From Acidobacteriota bacterium (GTDB taxonomy: Bacteria; Acidobacteriota; Terriglobia; Acidiferrales; UBA7541), in the NCBI GenBank assembly GCA_013289585.1, contig JABCZR010000020.1:50750-114749 (forward strand): a stretch of 64,000 bases of DNA, written 5' to 3'. Within the stretch, counting starts at the first letter, position 1. Every line of letters starts with the position of its first letter. Below are positions 9,501 to 18,050 of this stretch, piece by piece. A program made the translations under genes and the position numbers. Below the pieces are notes generated by a model. The model was not told where the DNA came from and made no database searches. It saw only the letters and a program-made list of their open reading frames with translations.

Positions 9501-10230
9501 GGTGATGGCGCACAAGTACGGCAGCGATCTGATGCATCGCTATCTGCGGCACGAACTTGATACCTATCTTCGTGGCCGCTCGAGCGAAACCCGCCACGAG
9601 CCGCCCCTCGCGCTGGTCCAGCGCGAACCTTACGTGTGGTATCAGAAGGGCGGGCAAATCCTGTATACGCTTGCCGACTACTTGGGGGAAGACAAACTCA
9701 ACCTGGCACTTCACAACTTCCTGACGCAGTACCGCTATGCCAACGCGAACAATCAGGCCGACGCCCACGACAATGTCCGCGCCGCGGGGGCCATCGACGG
9801 GTCCTATCCCGATACGCGTATGCTGGTTGACGCGATCAAGGCGCAAACGCCGCCGGAACTTCAGTACCTGGTGGAGGACGGCTTCAACCGCATCGTTCTT
9901 TATGACAACAAAGCCATCAGCGCGACTTCGCAGAAAACGGCGGACGGCAAATACAAGGTCACGCTGGAGGTGCAGGCGCGAAAGGTGCAGGCGGATGGAA
10001 ACGGGGCGGAGACGCCCGTGGCATTGGCGGACTACATCGAGATCGGAGTGTTCAGCGGAAAGAAAGATGAGGAAAAGCCGTTGTACCTGAAGAAGGAAAA
10101 ATTCACGGAAGAACACAAGACGTTTGTGATCATCGTCGACCAGCAGCCCACACTGGCGGGGATTGATCCCTACAACAAGCTGATTGACAAGAATTCGGAC
10201 GACAACATGATCGATGTCACCAAGCAGTGA
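6541..10230 (+). CDS. ABC-2 type permease fused to an M1-family metallopeptidase domain
   Basis: A 1229-residue fusion with an AGAGGA ribosome site before the ATG. The N-terminal half has two ABC-2-like permease blocks, each with about six membrane segments (roughly residues 15-280 and 330-620). A last membrane helix near 580-605 leads into an extracytoplasmic part (about 610-1229) that resembles the M1 aminopeptidase fold. The zinc motif HELGH is at 954-958 (Glu955 as base). A candidate third ligand is Glu978 in SESLAEY, and YQKGGQ resembles the catalytic-Tyr region. The exopeptidase GAMEN motif is not visible; QSFPNTIPYSEGIGF stands in its place. It pairs with the ATPase just upstream. The substrate is unknown: peptide processing coupled to transport is an inference. 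Confidence 0.92.
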   Translation: MALFWEFFTFELKFRFKSLSTYVYFIVWLMFSFLNVASESFGPVGNSNGKILLNGPWANAYNDIGAALFGIIIIAAIFGTSILRDFQRDTYQILFTQPISKFAYLGGRWAGSFVTAVFAFSGTMFGTFLGTFAPWADHTRIGPNHLWTYLQPFLSILVVQIFFLGSVFFAVAALTRKLFIVYLQGVALFMVYIIGITVFSATRSLERFWSGILDPVGFILFDDVTRYWTVIEKNTMLVTWSPALSGGVLLYNRLLWLAVGLVSLLATWALFPMSVEALTARSQGRRAAKAKQQELTEAQPVRSLVTAQLPDVHQAFTPGTTFSQYISLTRLRLRNIVRDIPFWGMVALLIAFGINNGHFAGRVAGRNIWPVTYLMVQAVEGSALLFLYIVATLYAAELLWRERDTHFDGIHDALPMRESTDWLSRLTAIIVVELTLLTVAMFVGIVMQTVAGYYHYELLQYFKELYIVTFPQVLAFTLLALFVQTIVSNKFVGHGIVIGLFVLMPILYGFGWENTLYLVGQTPTYTYSDMNGYGHFVPALFWAITYWLAITAVLGVLCIALARRGAEDSLRARARAAFRLAPRLAPLGLLFVIIAACAGAWYFYNAHVLNEYLDSKARRQIQAGYERQFKQYENLLQPKVTAVDTTINIYPERRSFDGNVRFTLQNKSKEPITQVHVTDQRQSVTNLQFDRPFRLVSSAPRGIYSIYALEQPLAPGEILTLTCNVGHQTRGFRDGNEPPEFAYNGTFFDSDYLPYIGYNPNIELDDPRRRREEKLPDLEEMAHRGDPTHSVDNIFTRESDWITYHTVVSTSADQIAIAPGYLQREWQDSGRRFFEYSLGSTHILDFFSYISARYQVRKEMYHGPNGDVALEIYYDPAHTYDLDDMLASARAGLDYYQRVYSNYQFTQFRILEFPRYRTFAQSFPNTIPYSEGIGFIGRILKPTDIDFTYFVTAHELGHQWWGHQLVGANVEGSNMMSESLAEYSALQVMAHKYGSDLMHRYLRHELDTYLRGRSSETRHEPPLALVQREPYVWYQKGGQILYTLADYLGEDKLNLALHNFLTQYRYANANNQADAHDNVRAAGAIDGSYPDTRMLVDAIKAQTPPELQYLVEDGFNRIVLYDNKAISATSQKTADGKYKVTLEVQARKVQADGNGAETPVALADYIEIGVFSGKKDEEKPLYLKKEKFTEEHKTFVIIVDQQPTLAGIDPYNKLIDKNSDDNMIDVTKQ

Positions 10231-10391
10231 AGAAGCGGTTCACGGAGTCGAGCTCATGACTTCGACTACAAATGTGACAATGGAAAATCACTTTTCTGGC
10301 TGGGGTACCTGCGGCATTGGTTAAATCCGAAAGAAGCCGCGTCAGGGGTACTCCATACAAGTTTGACCTCCAGTGCGAAGAATTGGGGAAG

Positions 10392-11516
10392 CTACTCGCT
10401 TCTTGCCCAGGCCTTGGCGTTTTCGAATTTCTCGCTGCTTAGCCAAACCTTTTTCTCCCAGTCATTACCCATCTCGATGAAGGCCGCTTGTGCGGCCACC
10501 TTGTCATCCACCTTGAAAGCCATACTGGCGAAACGATTCCGCTTCATGCTGGAAACACCGTAGAGTTGTTCGAGCGCTGCGTAGCCCTGTTTGATTCTTG
10601 GCCAGGACATATTTTGAAGAGCGGTTTTTTCTGAATCACACTGACAGGCAACGAGGCTGGCGACTTCGAAATAGAGAAAGTCGCCTTCCTGGCCGCCAAC
10701 GCGATCGGAGATTTCTTTAGCGAAAGCTTCCGCATCCCCTTGATCGCCATACCACTTGGGCTGCAGGAAATACGCGTACTCACGATAGAAATGATAGAAG
10801 TGAGGTTCGGAGGCGACGGCCAGTTCCATGAGTTCCCTGGCTTGCGATTTATCCCAGCCTTGGGCGAGGGCCACATTTTGCATCACTTCAAACCAATAAG
10901 GACATTTCTGCTTCAGGCGCGCGGCTTCCGCCAAGGTGGCGGCGGCCAGTGCAATGCGTTCCCCATAGAGTTCCCATCCTTCCTCCGAAACGCTGTCCGC
11001 ATATCCACCGCCCCTGGCCTGCCATGCGTAGCCCACATAGGCTTGGGCGAGACTAATGCGTGCAGCGGCTGAATCTGGTTTTGCGGCAACCCACCGTTTC
11101 AGCGAATCCAGATTCATCTTCCAGTCGGATTCATCGGAATGTTCGCGGATAAATGTGGTGTCAACGGCGTCATAGAAGGCAAACAGTTTCCAAACGCCTC
11201 CAAGAATTCTGCCTTTGCCCTCGCGTGCTTCACTAGCCGCTTTTTCAAGTTGATCGAAATTTTCCTGACTGAAATACTGTTTTATCGGGCTCTCGTACTC
11301 CTGCTCGGTTTGAAGATTCCCGGGAATGCTCTTGGGCCGCGCGACGAGTGGCGCGGTTGTTGTCTGGATGGCGTGGCTGGCCGGGTTGTAGTCGCGAGCA
11401 ATCTGAAGCAGGGCGTGGCTATCCACGTGTGCTGACGCGTGCGTTCGCCTGCAAGCACTAGCGGCAAGGCAAAGACTCAAGGCCAGAAGAAATGTAAGTC
11501 GCCTGCAAGAGAGCAT
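10392..11516 (-). CDS. DUF4034 domain lipoprotein
   Basis: A 374-residue protein. The ATG at 11514-11516 is preferred because AAAGGA lies upstream and the product then starts with a lipoprotein signal (MLSCRRLTFLLALSLCLAASAC, lipobox LAASAC); the longer frame to 11618 adds a 34-residue stretch without such a signal. The mature part begins with an unstructured stretch, followed by the DUF4034-type region (FDQLEKAASEAREGKGR... WKLFAFYDA) and helical TPR-like repeats such as AARISLAQAYVGYAW. Such proteins are thought to be envelope proteins with helical repeats; no activity is known. It is transcribed alone, against the ABC operon. Confidence 0.82.
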   Translation of the reverse strand: MLSCRRLTFLLALSLCLAASACRRTHASAHVDSHALLQIARDYNPASHAIQTTTAPLVARPKSIPGNLQTEQEYESPIKQYFSQENFDQLEKAASEAREGKGRILGGVWKLFAFYDAVDTTFIREHSDESDWKMNLDSLKRWVAAKPDSAAARISLAQAYVGYAWQARGGGYADSVSEEGWELYGERIALAAATLAEAARLKQKCPYWFEVMQNVALAQGWDKSQARELMELAVASEPHFYHFYREYAYFLQPKWYGDQGDAEAFAKEISDRVGGQEGDFLYFEVASLVACQCDSEKTALQNMSWPRIKQGYAALEQLYGVSSMKRNRFASMAFKVDDKVAAQAAFIEMGNDWEKKVWLSSEKFENAKAWARSE

Positions 11517-11753
11517 GAACCCGTCCTTTTTACCGATTGAGGTACTTAAATCGTATGAGACCCGGGCTCGCAGAGAAACTGTACTAAGGGACTGGTTTCG
11601 ATGTTGGATTGGACACACTGGGAGGGCGCTTGGAGATGTCCCGATGCCCGGAGCGTTTGGGGTTGATCCGATTGTGCGCCCAGTCCAACGGTATCGAACG
11701 GTAAGAGTGTTACGATAATTGATTGTTGCACTTCATGTTCAGGAGACTGCGAA

Positions 11754-12389
11754 GTGAAAAAAAGATTGGGCATTCGTTTCGCCGCAGTGGTTGTGGTCCT
11801 GGCGCTTGCATCGCTGCCTCTCTTCGCGCAGTCCAAGATTGTGGAGCGCTGGGTCCTGACGGGCTTGCCGATGCCGCCGATCAAGAAAATCCTGGTCATC
11901 GCGGCGCTGGAAAATTATCTAATCCGGCAGGAATTTGAAGATGAAATGGAAAAGCTGCTGGCCAAATCCGGGGTGGAGGGTGTTCGGAGCCACATGGTTC
12001 TCCCGCCGAGGAACGAACTGATGGAAGGCGAGATGAAGGAGCGAATCAAGGAGGGAGGCTACGACGCGGTGCTGGTGGTGCGGCCGAGAGCGGTGCGCAC
12101 GGAAACCGAAGAGGTTGTAACCGGAGTGGCTTATGTTCCGCCGCCGGGTTATTACAATTTTTGGCCTTACTGGCAGGCGGCCTACCGCGAGGTGGTCATC
12201 AGTTCTTATCTGAAGGAAAACACCATCGTCCGAGCGGAGTTCAATCTTTACAACACCAGGGATGAAAAGCTGTTGTGGAACGGCGAGAGCGACACGGTCT
12301 ATTCGAAAGATTTCGGGAAGCTGGGCAAGAGCTACGCCAAGATGCTCGTGAACCAATTGAAGAAGGATAAAGTGATCGGGAAGAAGTAG
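11754..12389 (+). CDS. Exported protein of unknown function
   Basis: A 211-residue protein with a GTG start and AGGAG 8 bases upstream. A signal peptide spans residues 1-26 (MKKR..., cleavage after LFAQ). The mature part reads KKILVIAALENYLIRQEFED, then GGYDAVLVVRP, which looks like an alpha/beta fold. A Pro/Tyr/Trp-rich turn (VPPPGYYNFWPYW) follows, and the C-terminus resembles the DUF4136/lipoprotein group (AEFNLYNTRDEKLLWNGES). No catalytic residues can be named. It is convergent with the Lon-like gene, whose end is 57 bases away. Confidence 0.75.
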   Translation: MKKRLGIRFAAVVVVLALASLPLFAQSKIVERWVLTGLPMPPIKKILVIAALENYLIRQEFEDEMEKLLAKSGVEGVRSHMVLPPRNELMEGEMKERIKEGGYDAVLVVRPRAVRTETEEVVTGVAYVPPPGYYNFWPYWQAAYREVVISSYLKENTIVRAEFNLYNTRDEKLLWNGESDTVYSKDFGKLGKSYAKMLVNQLKKDKVIGKK

Positions 12390-12446
12390 ATCGCGCCGAG
12401 GATAGCTGGCGAGAAACCTGCTGGTCCGTTGGGGATTGCTCCCGGG

Positions 12447-14900
12447 CTATTCGAACTCTTTCAAGGTGCGGGCCATGTCGCGCATTCTCTCGTCCATCAA
12501 GGCGAAGACAGTTCCTTCTTCGAATTTTCCGTCGCTCTTTTTTTGCCCTGCGGTGCATCCCGTGAGGATTTCGATGCCTTGTTCGATTTTCGAAACGGGC
12601 CAGATGTGAAATTTTCCCGCGGCGACGGCGTCGAGAATGTCTTCGCGGAGCATCAGGTCTTCGACATTGGACTCCGGCATCATCACGCCTTGCGTTCCGC
12701 TGAGGCCTTTGATCCGGCAGACATCGAAAAATCCTTCGATTTTTTCGTTTACTCCACCGATGGCTTGAATATCGCCCTGCTGGTTGATCGAGCCGGTGAC
12801 GGCGATGTCCTGACGCAGCGGCAGACTGGAAAGGGCGGAGACAAGTGCGTAAATTTCCGTGGAGCTGGCGCTGTCGCCGTCCACACCGGAGTAGGATTGT
12901 TCGAAACAGATACTCGCGGCGAGCGAAAGAGGCTTGTCTTGCGCGAAGCGGCTCCGCAAATAGCCGGCGATAATGTGGACGCCCTTGTCGTGGAAGCGTC
13001 CGCTGAGATTGGCTTCGCGCTCGATGTTGATGAGTCCCGCTTTGCCCAAGGCGGCCGTGGCGGTGATTCGAACGGGCTTGCCGAAGGAATAGCCGCCAAT
13101 CTCCAGAACGCTGAGACCATTGACCTGGCCGACTCGCGTGCCGGAAACATCTACGAGGAGCGTGCCTTCCTGGATCATTTCGCGGATGCGCGTTTCGATC
13201 AGGTTGTGGCGTTCCATTTTTGAGGATAAAGCGCCGCGGACGTGAGCGGCGCGGACGACGGATTCTCCCTTGGCTGCGGCGGCGTAATGCGCTTCGCGGG
13301 CGAGATCGGCAATTTCGATGAAGCGCGCAGTCACTTTGTTTCTACGTCCCGCCTGGCGCACGCCGTATTCCAGCATAGCGGCGAAGGCGCCGCGGTCGAA
13401 GGGGTACAAGTTCTCTTTCTCCGAGAGCGCGCGCAGACGGCCAGCGTATTCGGCGATAACGCCGTCGCTCATGGCCATCTCTTCGTCGAATTCGACGCGC
13501 ACTTTGAAGATTTTGCGAAAATCTTCTTCGTAGTCGTAGAGCATTTCGTAGAGTTCGCGGTCGCCGATCAGGATGACCTTGACGTTGATGGCGATGGCTT
13601 CGGGCTTCAAGGCGCTGCCGCCAAAGGGATAAAACATTTCGAGTGGCTGGATTTCCAGGCGATTGTGGTTCAGGGTGCGCTTCAGGGCACGCCATACGCC
13701 GACTTCGGACAGGGCTTCGAGCGAATACATGATGAGAAATCCGCCGTCGGCGCGCAGCAGCGATCCGCCGCGGAGATCCATGAAGTCGCTAGTCCAGCCG
13801 CCGCGCGCGTCGTAGGCGCGCTGGATGGTGCCGAACAGATTCGCATAGGTGGGGGTGGTTTCGAAAATGACCGGCGAAGTTTCCTCGTCGTTGTGCGCAA
13901 GGATGACGTTAATTCCATACACGCGGAAAGGATCGCGCTCCGGGCCGCCACCGGGCATTTTGGGCAAGCCGTCGGGCGTCTCTTCGTCGTGCTCACCTTC
14001 GCCCTCGCGTTCTTTAAAAGGATCGAGGTTGTCCAGGAGATGGTGGCGCACTTCTTCGAGATATTCGGAGACGTCGGTGCCAGGATATTTTTCCTTGAGC
14101 TCTTCGATGACGCCGTCGACCAGAACGGAGGCGGCTTCCTGCTCCAGGTAGCTAAGTTCGCTCGCCAGTTCGCGAGAGAGCGTCAGCGTCTTGCGGTACA
14201 CGACGGTGAATTCCTGGCGGAACTGTTCGTATTTCCGTTCGATATCTTCCGCTACCGGCGCTTCGAGTTTCCCCTCATGGACCATCTTGGAGATGTCTTC
14301 GATCGGCACCATCTGGCCTTCAAGCACGGGAAAAATTTCCGGCAGCGCCACCGCGCCCACTTGCATATGGCCGAGGGCGAATTGCTCGCGCGCGATGCGA
14401 CGCGTGAAATCGTCCATTAACTCTTTTTCACGCACAGTGAAGCGTTCCACGATGCGGCCTTTTTGCCGCTGGAACGGTTCGCCTTCGAAGACTTGAGGGA
14501 TTCGGCGGCGAAGAAAATCGATTCCGGCCTGCATGTCCTTCTTGAAGGCATTGGCCTGGCCGCGTGGAAGGGCGAGCAGGCGCGGGCGGTCCGGCAGCTT
14601 GAAGTTGTTCGCATAGCAACGGTCGAGAGACTCTTTTGTCGGTGGGTGAAGCTCTTCGATCATGCGGGCGATGGTTCCCCCGCGGCTCGTTCCTGCCAGG
14701 CCGCAAACGAAAACGTTGTAGCCCGGCGCGGAAAGTTCGGCGCCCATCTTTAAGGCGCGAAGCGCGCGCTCCTGACCGATGAAGCCTTCACGAAGCTCAG
14801 CTTGCGCGGTGGTTTCGAACGGAATGCGGAAGAGCTCGCACTTCCAGCGTAATTTAGCCGGAGGCAGCTCCATATGGTTGGGGGCAGGCTTAGTGGTCAT
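12447..14900 (-). CDS. Lon-like (COG1067, AAA_32 type) serine protease
   Basis: An 817-residue protein with the Lon protease fold at the C-terminus: catalytic Ser677 in GVDGDSASSTE and Lys720 in GGVNEKIEG, with the 43-residue spacing usual for Lon. The N-terminal ATPase-like part has altered nucleotide motifs: CGLAGTSRGGT in place of GxxxxGK[ST], and GGFLIMYSLEAL in place of an acidic Walker B. That is common in this subgroup and makes normal ATP hydrolysis doubtful. The ATG at 14900 is preferred because AAGGA lies 6 bases upstream; a longer frame reaches 14948. It probably degrades cytoplasmic or membrane-near proteins; targets are unknown. Confidence 0.9.
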   Translation of the reverse strand: MTTKPAPNHMELPPAKLRWKCELFRIPFETTAQAELREGFIGQERALRALKMGAELSAPGYNVFVCGLAGTSRGGTIARMIEELHPPTKESLDRCYANNFKLPDRPRLLALPRGQANAFKKDMQAGIDFLRRRIPQVFEGEPFQRQKGRIVERFTVREKELMDDFTRRIAREQFALGHMQVGAVALPEIFPVLEGQMVPIEDISKMVHEGKLEAPVAEDIERKYEQFRQEFTVVYRKTLTLSRELASELSYLEQEAASVLVDGVIEELKEKYPGTDVSEYLEEVRHHLLDNLDPFKEREGEGEHDEETPDGLPKMPGGGPERDPFRVYGINVILAHNDEETSPVIFETTPTYANLFGTIQRAYDARGGWTSDFMDLRGGSLLRADGGFLIMYSLEALSEVGVWRALKRTLNHNRLEIQPLEMFYPFGGSALKPEAIAINVKVILIGDRELYEMLYDYEEDFRKIFKVRVEFDEEMAMSDGVIAEYAGRLRALSEKENLYPFDRGAFAAMLEYGVRQAGRRNKVTARFIEIADLAREAHYAAAAKGESVVRAAHVRGALSSKMERHNLIETRIREMIQEGTLLVDVSGTRVGQVNGLSVLEIGGYSFGKPVRITATAALGKAGLINIEREANLSGRFHDKGVHIIAGYLRSRFAQDKPLSLAASICFEQSYSGVDGDSASSTEIYALVSALSSLPLRQDIAVTGSINQQGDIQAIGGVNEKIEGFFDVCRIKGLSGTQGVMMPESNVEDLMLREDILDAVAAGKFHIWPVSKIEQGIEILTGCTAGQKKSDGKFEEGTVFALMDERMRDMARTLKEFE

Positions 14901-14970
14901 GAATTCCTTCGAGCGCGTTACATTAGCACACCCGGGCAGCGGCCCCACGGCGGGACAAGCCGCTTGTTAC

Positions 14971-16059
14971 TCAGCCGTTATCGGTGGCGGCGCTGGGAGG
15001 GCCACCGGGCCGCTCCATGTACACGGCCAGAACCCCCGCAGCTGTGGCCACCAGGATCGGTCCCAGCACGAGACCCAGCATCCCGAACAAACTGACTCCT
15101 CCTAGAACGCCGATGAAGATCAGCAGGGCGCTCAATTGGGTCCGCCCGCCGAGCAACAGCGGCCGCAAAATGTTGTCCACAATCGTGGACACGCCCGCGC
15201 AGATGGCCAGCAGAAGAAGGGCCCGGCCCCAGTGGCCGGTGAACCCCAACCATAGGACCGCGGGAACAAAGATCAAGCCGGAGCCCACGACCGGCACCAA
15301 CGAAAAAAAAGCCATGGCTACGCCCCAGAAGAGCGGGGTGGGCAAGTTGGCGAGGGCAAAACCAATCCCGCCAATGGCGCCTTGTATCGCCGCAAGAACA
15401 AGGCTGGTTGTCACACTCGCAGCAATGAGGTCGCGCGTCTGCGTCATCATGGTGTCCCGGTGAAGGGCATCAAAAGGCAAAATGCTGCGGACGCCGTGGA
15501 CAATCTGGCCGGCGTCGCGGAAAAAATAAAAGATTGCGAAGATCATGACGAACAGATTGAAAACAAAGGAAACGATATTTCGCAGGATCGTTCCGAAGCG
15601 TTCCGCGATAAAACCGGCCTGCTTTTGAACGCCTTGCGCCAGCATTTCCAGCACGTCAGCGTTGGGATCCAGTCCGGGCACATGCTGCGCGATTCGCGTC
15701 CAAAGCTTAGCCAGCATGGGCGCCTGCTGGGCCACCAGGGTCTGCTGCAGGCCGCGTGAAACAGCAAACGCCTCTCGGATGAACAAAGTGCCCACCAGGA
15801 TCGCCGGCACGACCAGAAGGAAAGTCACCGCCAGGGTGCTGAGGACCGCTGCCTGATTGGGGGAAAATCGCCGCGCCATCCAGTTGTGCATGGGGTAGAA
15901 AAAAATCGCGAGAACAGCGGCCCAACCAAGAGCGGAGAGGAAGGGTTCGCAGATTCTGAAGACCAGATAGATGAGGAGCAACAGCACGCCGTAGGAAAGA
16001 ACTGTGGTTAAACGGTCACTCGTGGTCTTGATGGCGGAAGGGGCGGGATTGTTAGTCAT
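14971..16059 (-). CDS. AI-2E family (PerM/YdiK-like) membrane permease
   Basis: A 362-residue membrane protein with the family layout: two to three N-terminal helices, the WMARRFSPNQAAVLSTLAV loop and helix, a long amphipathic soluble stretch (about residues 105-165), then five or more helices with LPTPLFWGVAMAFFSLVPVVGS and ILRPLLLGGRTQLSALLIFIG near the end. Members export small molecules or ions; the AI-2 name is historical and substrate assignment is open. The ATG at 16057-16059 is preferred over the frame that reaches 16140, because it puts a short Pro/Thr-rich start before the first helix. The start codons of this gene and the MFS gene are 87 bases apart and divergent. Confidence 0.9.
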   Translation of the reverse strand: MTNNPAPSAIKTTSDRLTTVLSYGVLLLLIYLVFRICEPFLSALGWAAVLAIFFYPMHNWMARRFSPNQAAVLSTLAVTFLLVVPAILVGTLFIREAFAVSRGLQQTLVAQQAPMLAKLWTRIAQHVPGLDPNADVLEMLAQGVQKQAGFIAERFGTILRNIVSFVFNLFVMIFAIFYFFRDAGQIVHGVRSILPFDALHRDTMMTQTRDLIAASVTTSLVLAAIQGAIGGIGFALANLPTPLFWGVAMAFFSLVPVVGSGLIFVPAVLWLGFTGHWGRALLLLAICAGVSTIVDNILRPLLLGGRTQLSALLIFIGVLGGVSLFGMLGLVLGPILVATAAGVLAVYMERPGGPPSAATDNG

Positions 16060-16146
16060 CGTATAATCTTGATAGGCTGAGAAAAGACTGATAGCTTCCG
16101 GTCTACGCTCCACCAGGTCACGCACAGGTCTTCGAGCCAACTCTGC

Positions 16147-17391
16147 ATGTCAACGAAGTCCATACCGCTATCGAGCTACCAGATTCGCCTACTTGCTGTA
16201 CTTGCTTTGATCAATTTTGTCAACTTCGCGGCGCGCCAGGCGGTTATCCCCCTCATTCCGCTTTTGCGGGATCACCTTCACGCCACGGACGCGCAGCTTG
16301 GATCGTTGCAGACCGCGCTTCTCTTTGTACTTGCCGCCGCCAGCATACCTTTCGGATTCCTTGCGGATCGTTTCAGCCGAAAGGCCATTATCGCGCTGGG
16401 CATCTTTTCCTGGAGCGCGGCCTCATTCATTGGCGGCCTCGCGCCCAGTTTTCTATTCTTTCTAATGGCTCGAGGCATGGTCGGTCTGGGCGAAGCTGCA
16501 TACGCGCCCGCCGCGCAATCCATGATTTCCGGGGCTTTCCCCCTTGAGCGTCGCGCCTTCGCACAGGCCATTTTTGCATCCGGCATGTTACTCGGCGGAG
16601 CGGCCGGTCAGGTTTTTGGCGGAATCATAGGACCGAGGTATGGCTGGCAGGAGGTTCTCTTCCTCATTGCGCTCGTTGGGATTCTCCCAGGTTTCGCTCT
16701 CTTCGGGATAGAAGAACCGCCTCGAGGTCCACGTTCAGAAGTCGTACCGATTGGGCGGTTGCTTGGCGTTCCAGCTTTTGTGGCCATGATTGCTGCCGGG
16801 ATTTGCATCACGTTTTCAAGTGTTTCTCTTCTGACCTGGGGCGTCGATTACGCGGTAACTTACAAGGATTTCAGTTTGCGCGAAGCATCCGTGCTACTCG
16901 CGCTGATTGCTCTGGGTGCTTCCGTGATCGGTGTCTTGATCGGCGGCGCAGTTGCGGACCGCCTGCACCGAAGCTTCCCCTACGGCCGCATCATTGCCGT
17001 AGCGGGGGCATTTCTGCTGGCAGCGCCATTCCTGCTGCTGGCAATTCAGGCGGATGAGAAAATAATAGTGCTCTCCGGCTTCTGCGTCGCGGTCTTTTTC
17101 ATGTCGTGGTATCACGGCCCCGTGACTGCTGTGCTTCACGACATGATGCCTCGTCGCGCACATGCTACCTCGGTTGGCGTGTATATGTTTGCCACGCAAT
17201 TGGTTGGCGGCATCAGTCCAACCGTTGTGGGTAAGATTTCGGATGCCCGAGACCTCCAGCTGGGCTTGCAAATCGCCGTGGCGGTGATGGTATGCGGGGC
17301 GCTGCTGATGCTGCTGGTCATCCACTTCATTCGCCGCGACGGGCTTCGTCATCCGACGTTGGATGCGTTCCATGCTGAACCCGGCGACTGA
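16147..17391 (+). CDS. MFS transporter (Spinster-like)
   Basis: A 414-residue protein with about twelve membrane helices. The MFS loop motif after helix 2 reads GFLADRFSRK, and MARGMVGLGEAAYAPAAQSM in helix 4 is typical of Spinster-type (Spns) transporters. A second cytoplasmic loop contains GGAVADRLHR. The first helix carries NFVNFAARQAV. Spinster-like bacterial proteins have been linked to organic or lipid-like substrates, but the substrate here cannot be told. It stands between the divergent AI-2E-type permease and a converging small gene. The ribosome site is weak. Confidence 0.9.
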   Translation: MSTKSIPLSSYQIRLLAVLALINFVNFAARQAVIPLIPLLRDHLHATDAQLGSLQTALLFVLAAASIPFGFLADRFSRKAIIALGIFSWSAASFIGGLAPSFLFFLMARGMVGLGEAAYAPAAQSMISGAFPLERRAFAQAIFASGMLLGGAAGQVFGGIIGPRYGWQEVLFLIALVGILPGFALFGIEEPPRGPRSEVVPIGRLLGVPAFVAMIAAGICITFSSVSLLTWGVDYAVTYKDFSLREASVLLALIALGASVIGVLIGGAVADRLHRSFPYGRIIAVAGAFLLAAPFLLLAIQADEKIIVLSGFCVAVFFMSWYHGPVTAVLHDMMPRRAHATSVGVYMFATQLVGGISPTVVGKISDARDLQLGLQIAVAVMVCGALLMLLVIHFIRRDGLRHPTLDAFHAEPGD

Positions 17392-17475
17392 GTTGTAGTG
17401 AGACCGACGGCACAGGTGCATTGGCGGAAGCTTACTTACGGGTACGGTTACTTTGGATGGGAGGCGGAAAGAAAA

Positions 17476-17500
17476 GCGGGAGCAAGGCTCCCGCACTCCA
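17476..17500. repeat. REP-like palindrome with a conserved tail
   Basis: GCGGGAGC (17476-17483), loop AAG, GCTCCCGC (17487-17494), then ACTCCAG. It lies between the MFS gene and the convergent small gene at 17508, a usual place for such elements. Same plan as the element at 1470-1495. Confidence 0.55.
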
Positions 17501-17507
17501 GAAAATC

Positions 17508-17882
17508 CTATTTGATGCCGATCTGCTGAATCAGGCGCAAAACATCGTCCTGGGTTACGTCGTAAAGCGGGCGCACATCTTCTTCTTCGAGGCGTTCGCG
17601 CAAATACTCGGCGGCGACAAAGCTGGCTTCGCGGTCGGTCAGGTCGCGCCCGGCCTTTTCGCGGAATTTCACGAAGGCGGTATGCGCGAGGCCTACGACG
17701 TGGGCCTGGCCATCAACGAAAAACTTCGTATCAATGGTATCCGCATGGCGCGTGGCGATGCCATTCCACATATGCGAGAAGCGGCATTGAAACGTATGCC
17801 CGGTCAGCTTGGAAGTCACTTCGAAGGCGCCGATAAATTGGCTCATGGCGCCGGTATTTGCGAGTACGGGACGTGCGGTCAC
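17508..17882 (-). CDS. Conserved-looking hypothetical protein, 124 residues
   Basis: GTG start with AGGAGA 4 bases upstream. The protein is soluble, with mixed beta-strands in the first half (FIGAFEVTSKLTGHTFQCRF, residues 15-35) and a charged helical second half that carries DREASFVAAEYLRERLEEE. The C-terminus DVTQDDVLRLIQQIGIK looks like a small helical cap. There is no signal peptide or membrane segment. I do not recognise the family. It lies between the MFS and aminotransferase genes, and a pyrimidine-rich spacer follows upstream of it. Confidence 0.7.
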   Translation of the reverse strand: MTARPVLANTGAMSQFIGAFEVTSKLTGHTFQCRFSHMWNGIATRHADTIDTKFFVDGQAHVVGLAHTAFVKFREKAGRDLTDREASFVAAEYLRERLEEEDVRPLYDVTQDDVLRLIQQIGIK

Positions 17883-17904
17883 GCGGTCTCCTGTTCAAGA
17901 GTTG

Positions 17905-18050
17905 TAAACGATCAGTGATCAGTAAGGAAGAGAATTCCGATGGCGAGGTCTCATTCCTTACTTCCTTTGTTCCTTACTTCTCTACTTCCCTACTACTCTA
18001 CTTTCTACTTCTTTGCTTTCTCAGTTTGCGATCGTACGGGTTCTTCTTTT
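17905..18050. repeat. Low-complexity pyrimidine tract
   Basis: Bases 17956-18035 on the plus strand are almost only C and T, built of variants of CTTACTTC and CTACTT. They are preceded by a GATCAGTGATCAGTAAGGAA segment at 17910-17929. The tract sits between two minus-strand genes, so it would be transcribed as a purine-rich run. No gene is visible in it. Confidence 0.6.

Noticed and set aside
13242..14420. A 392-residue open frame on the plus strand
   Set aside because: It is antisense to the Lon-like protease gene, which has intact catalytic residues. The frame is open only because of codon bias in high-GC DNA.
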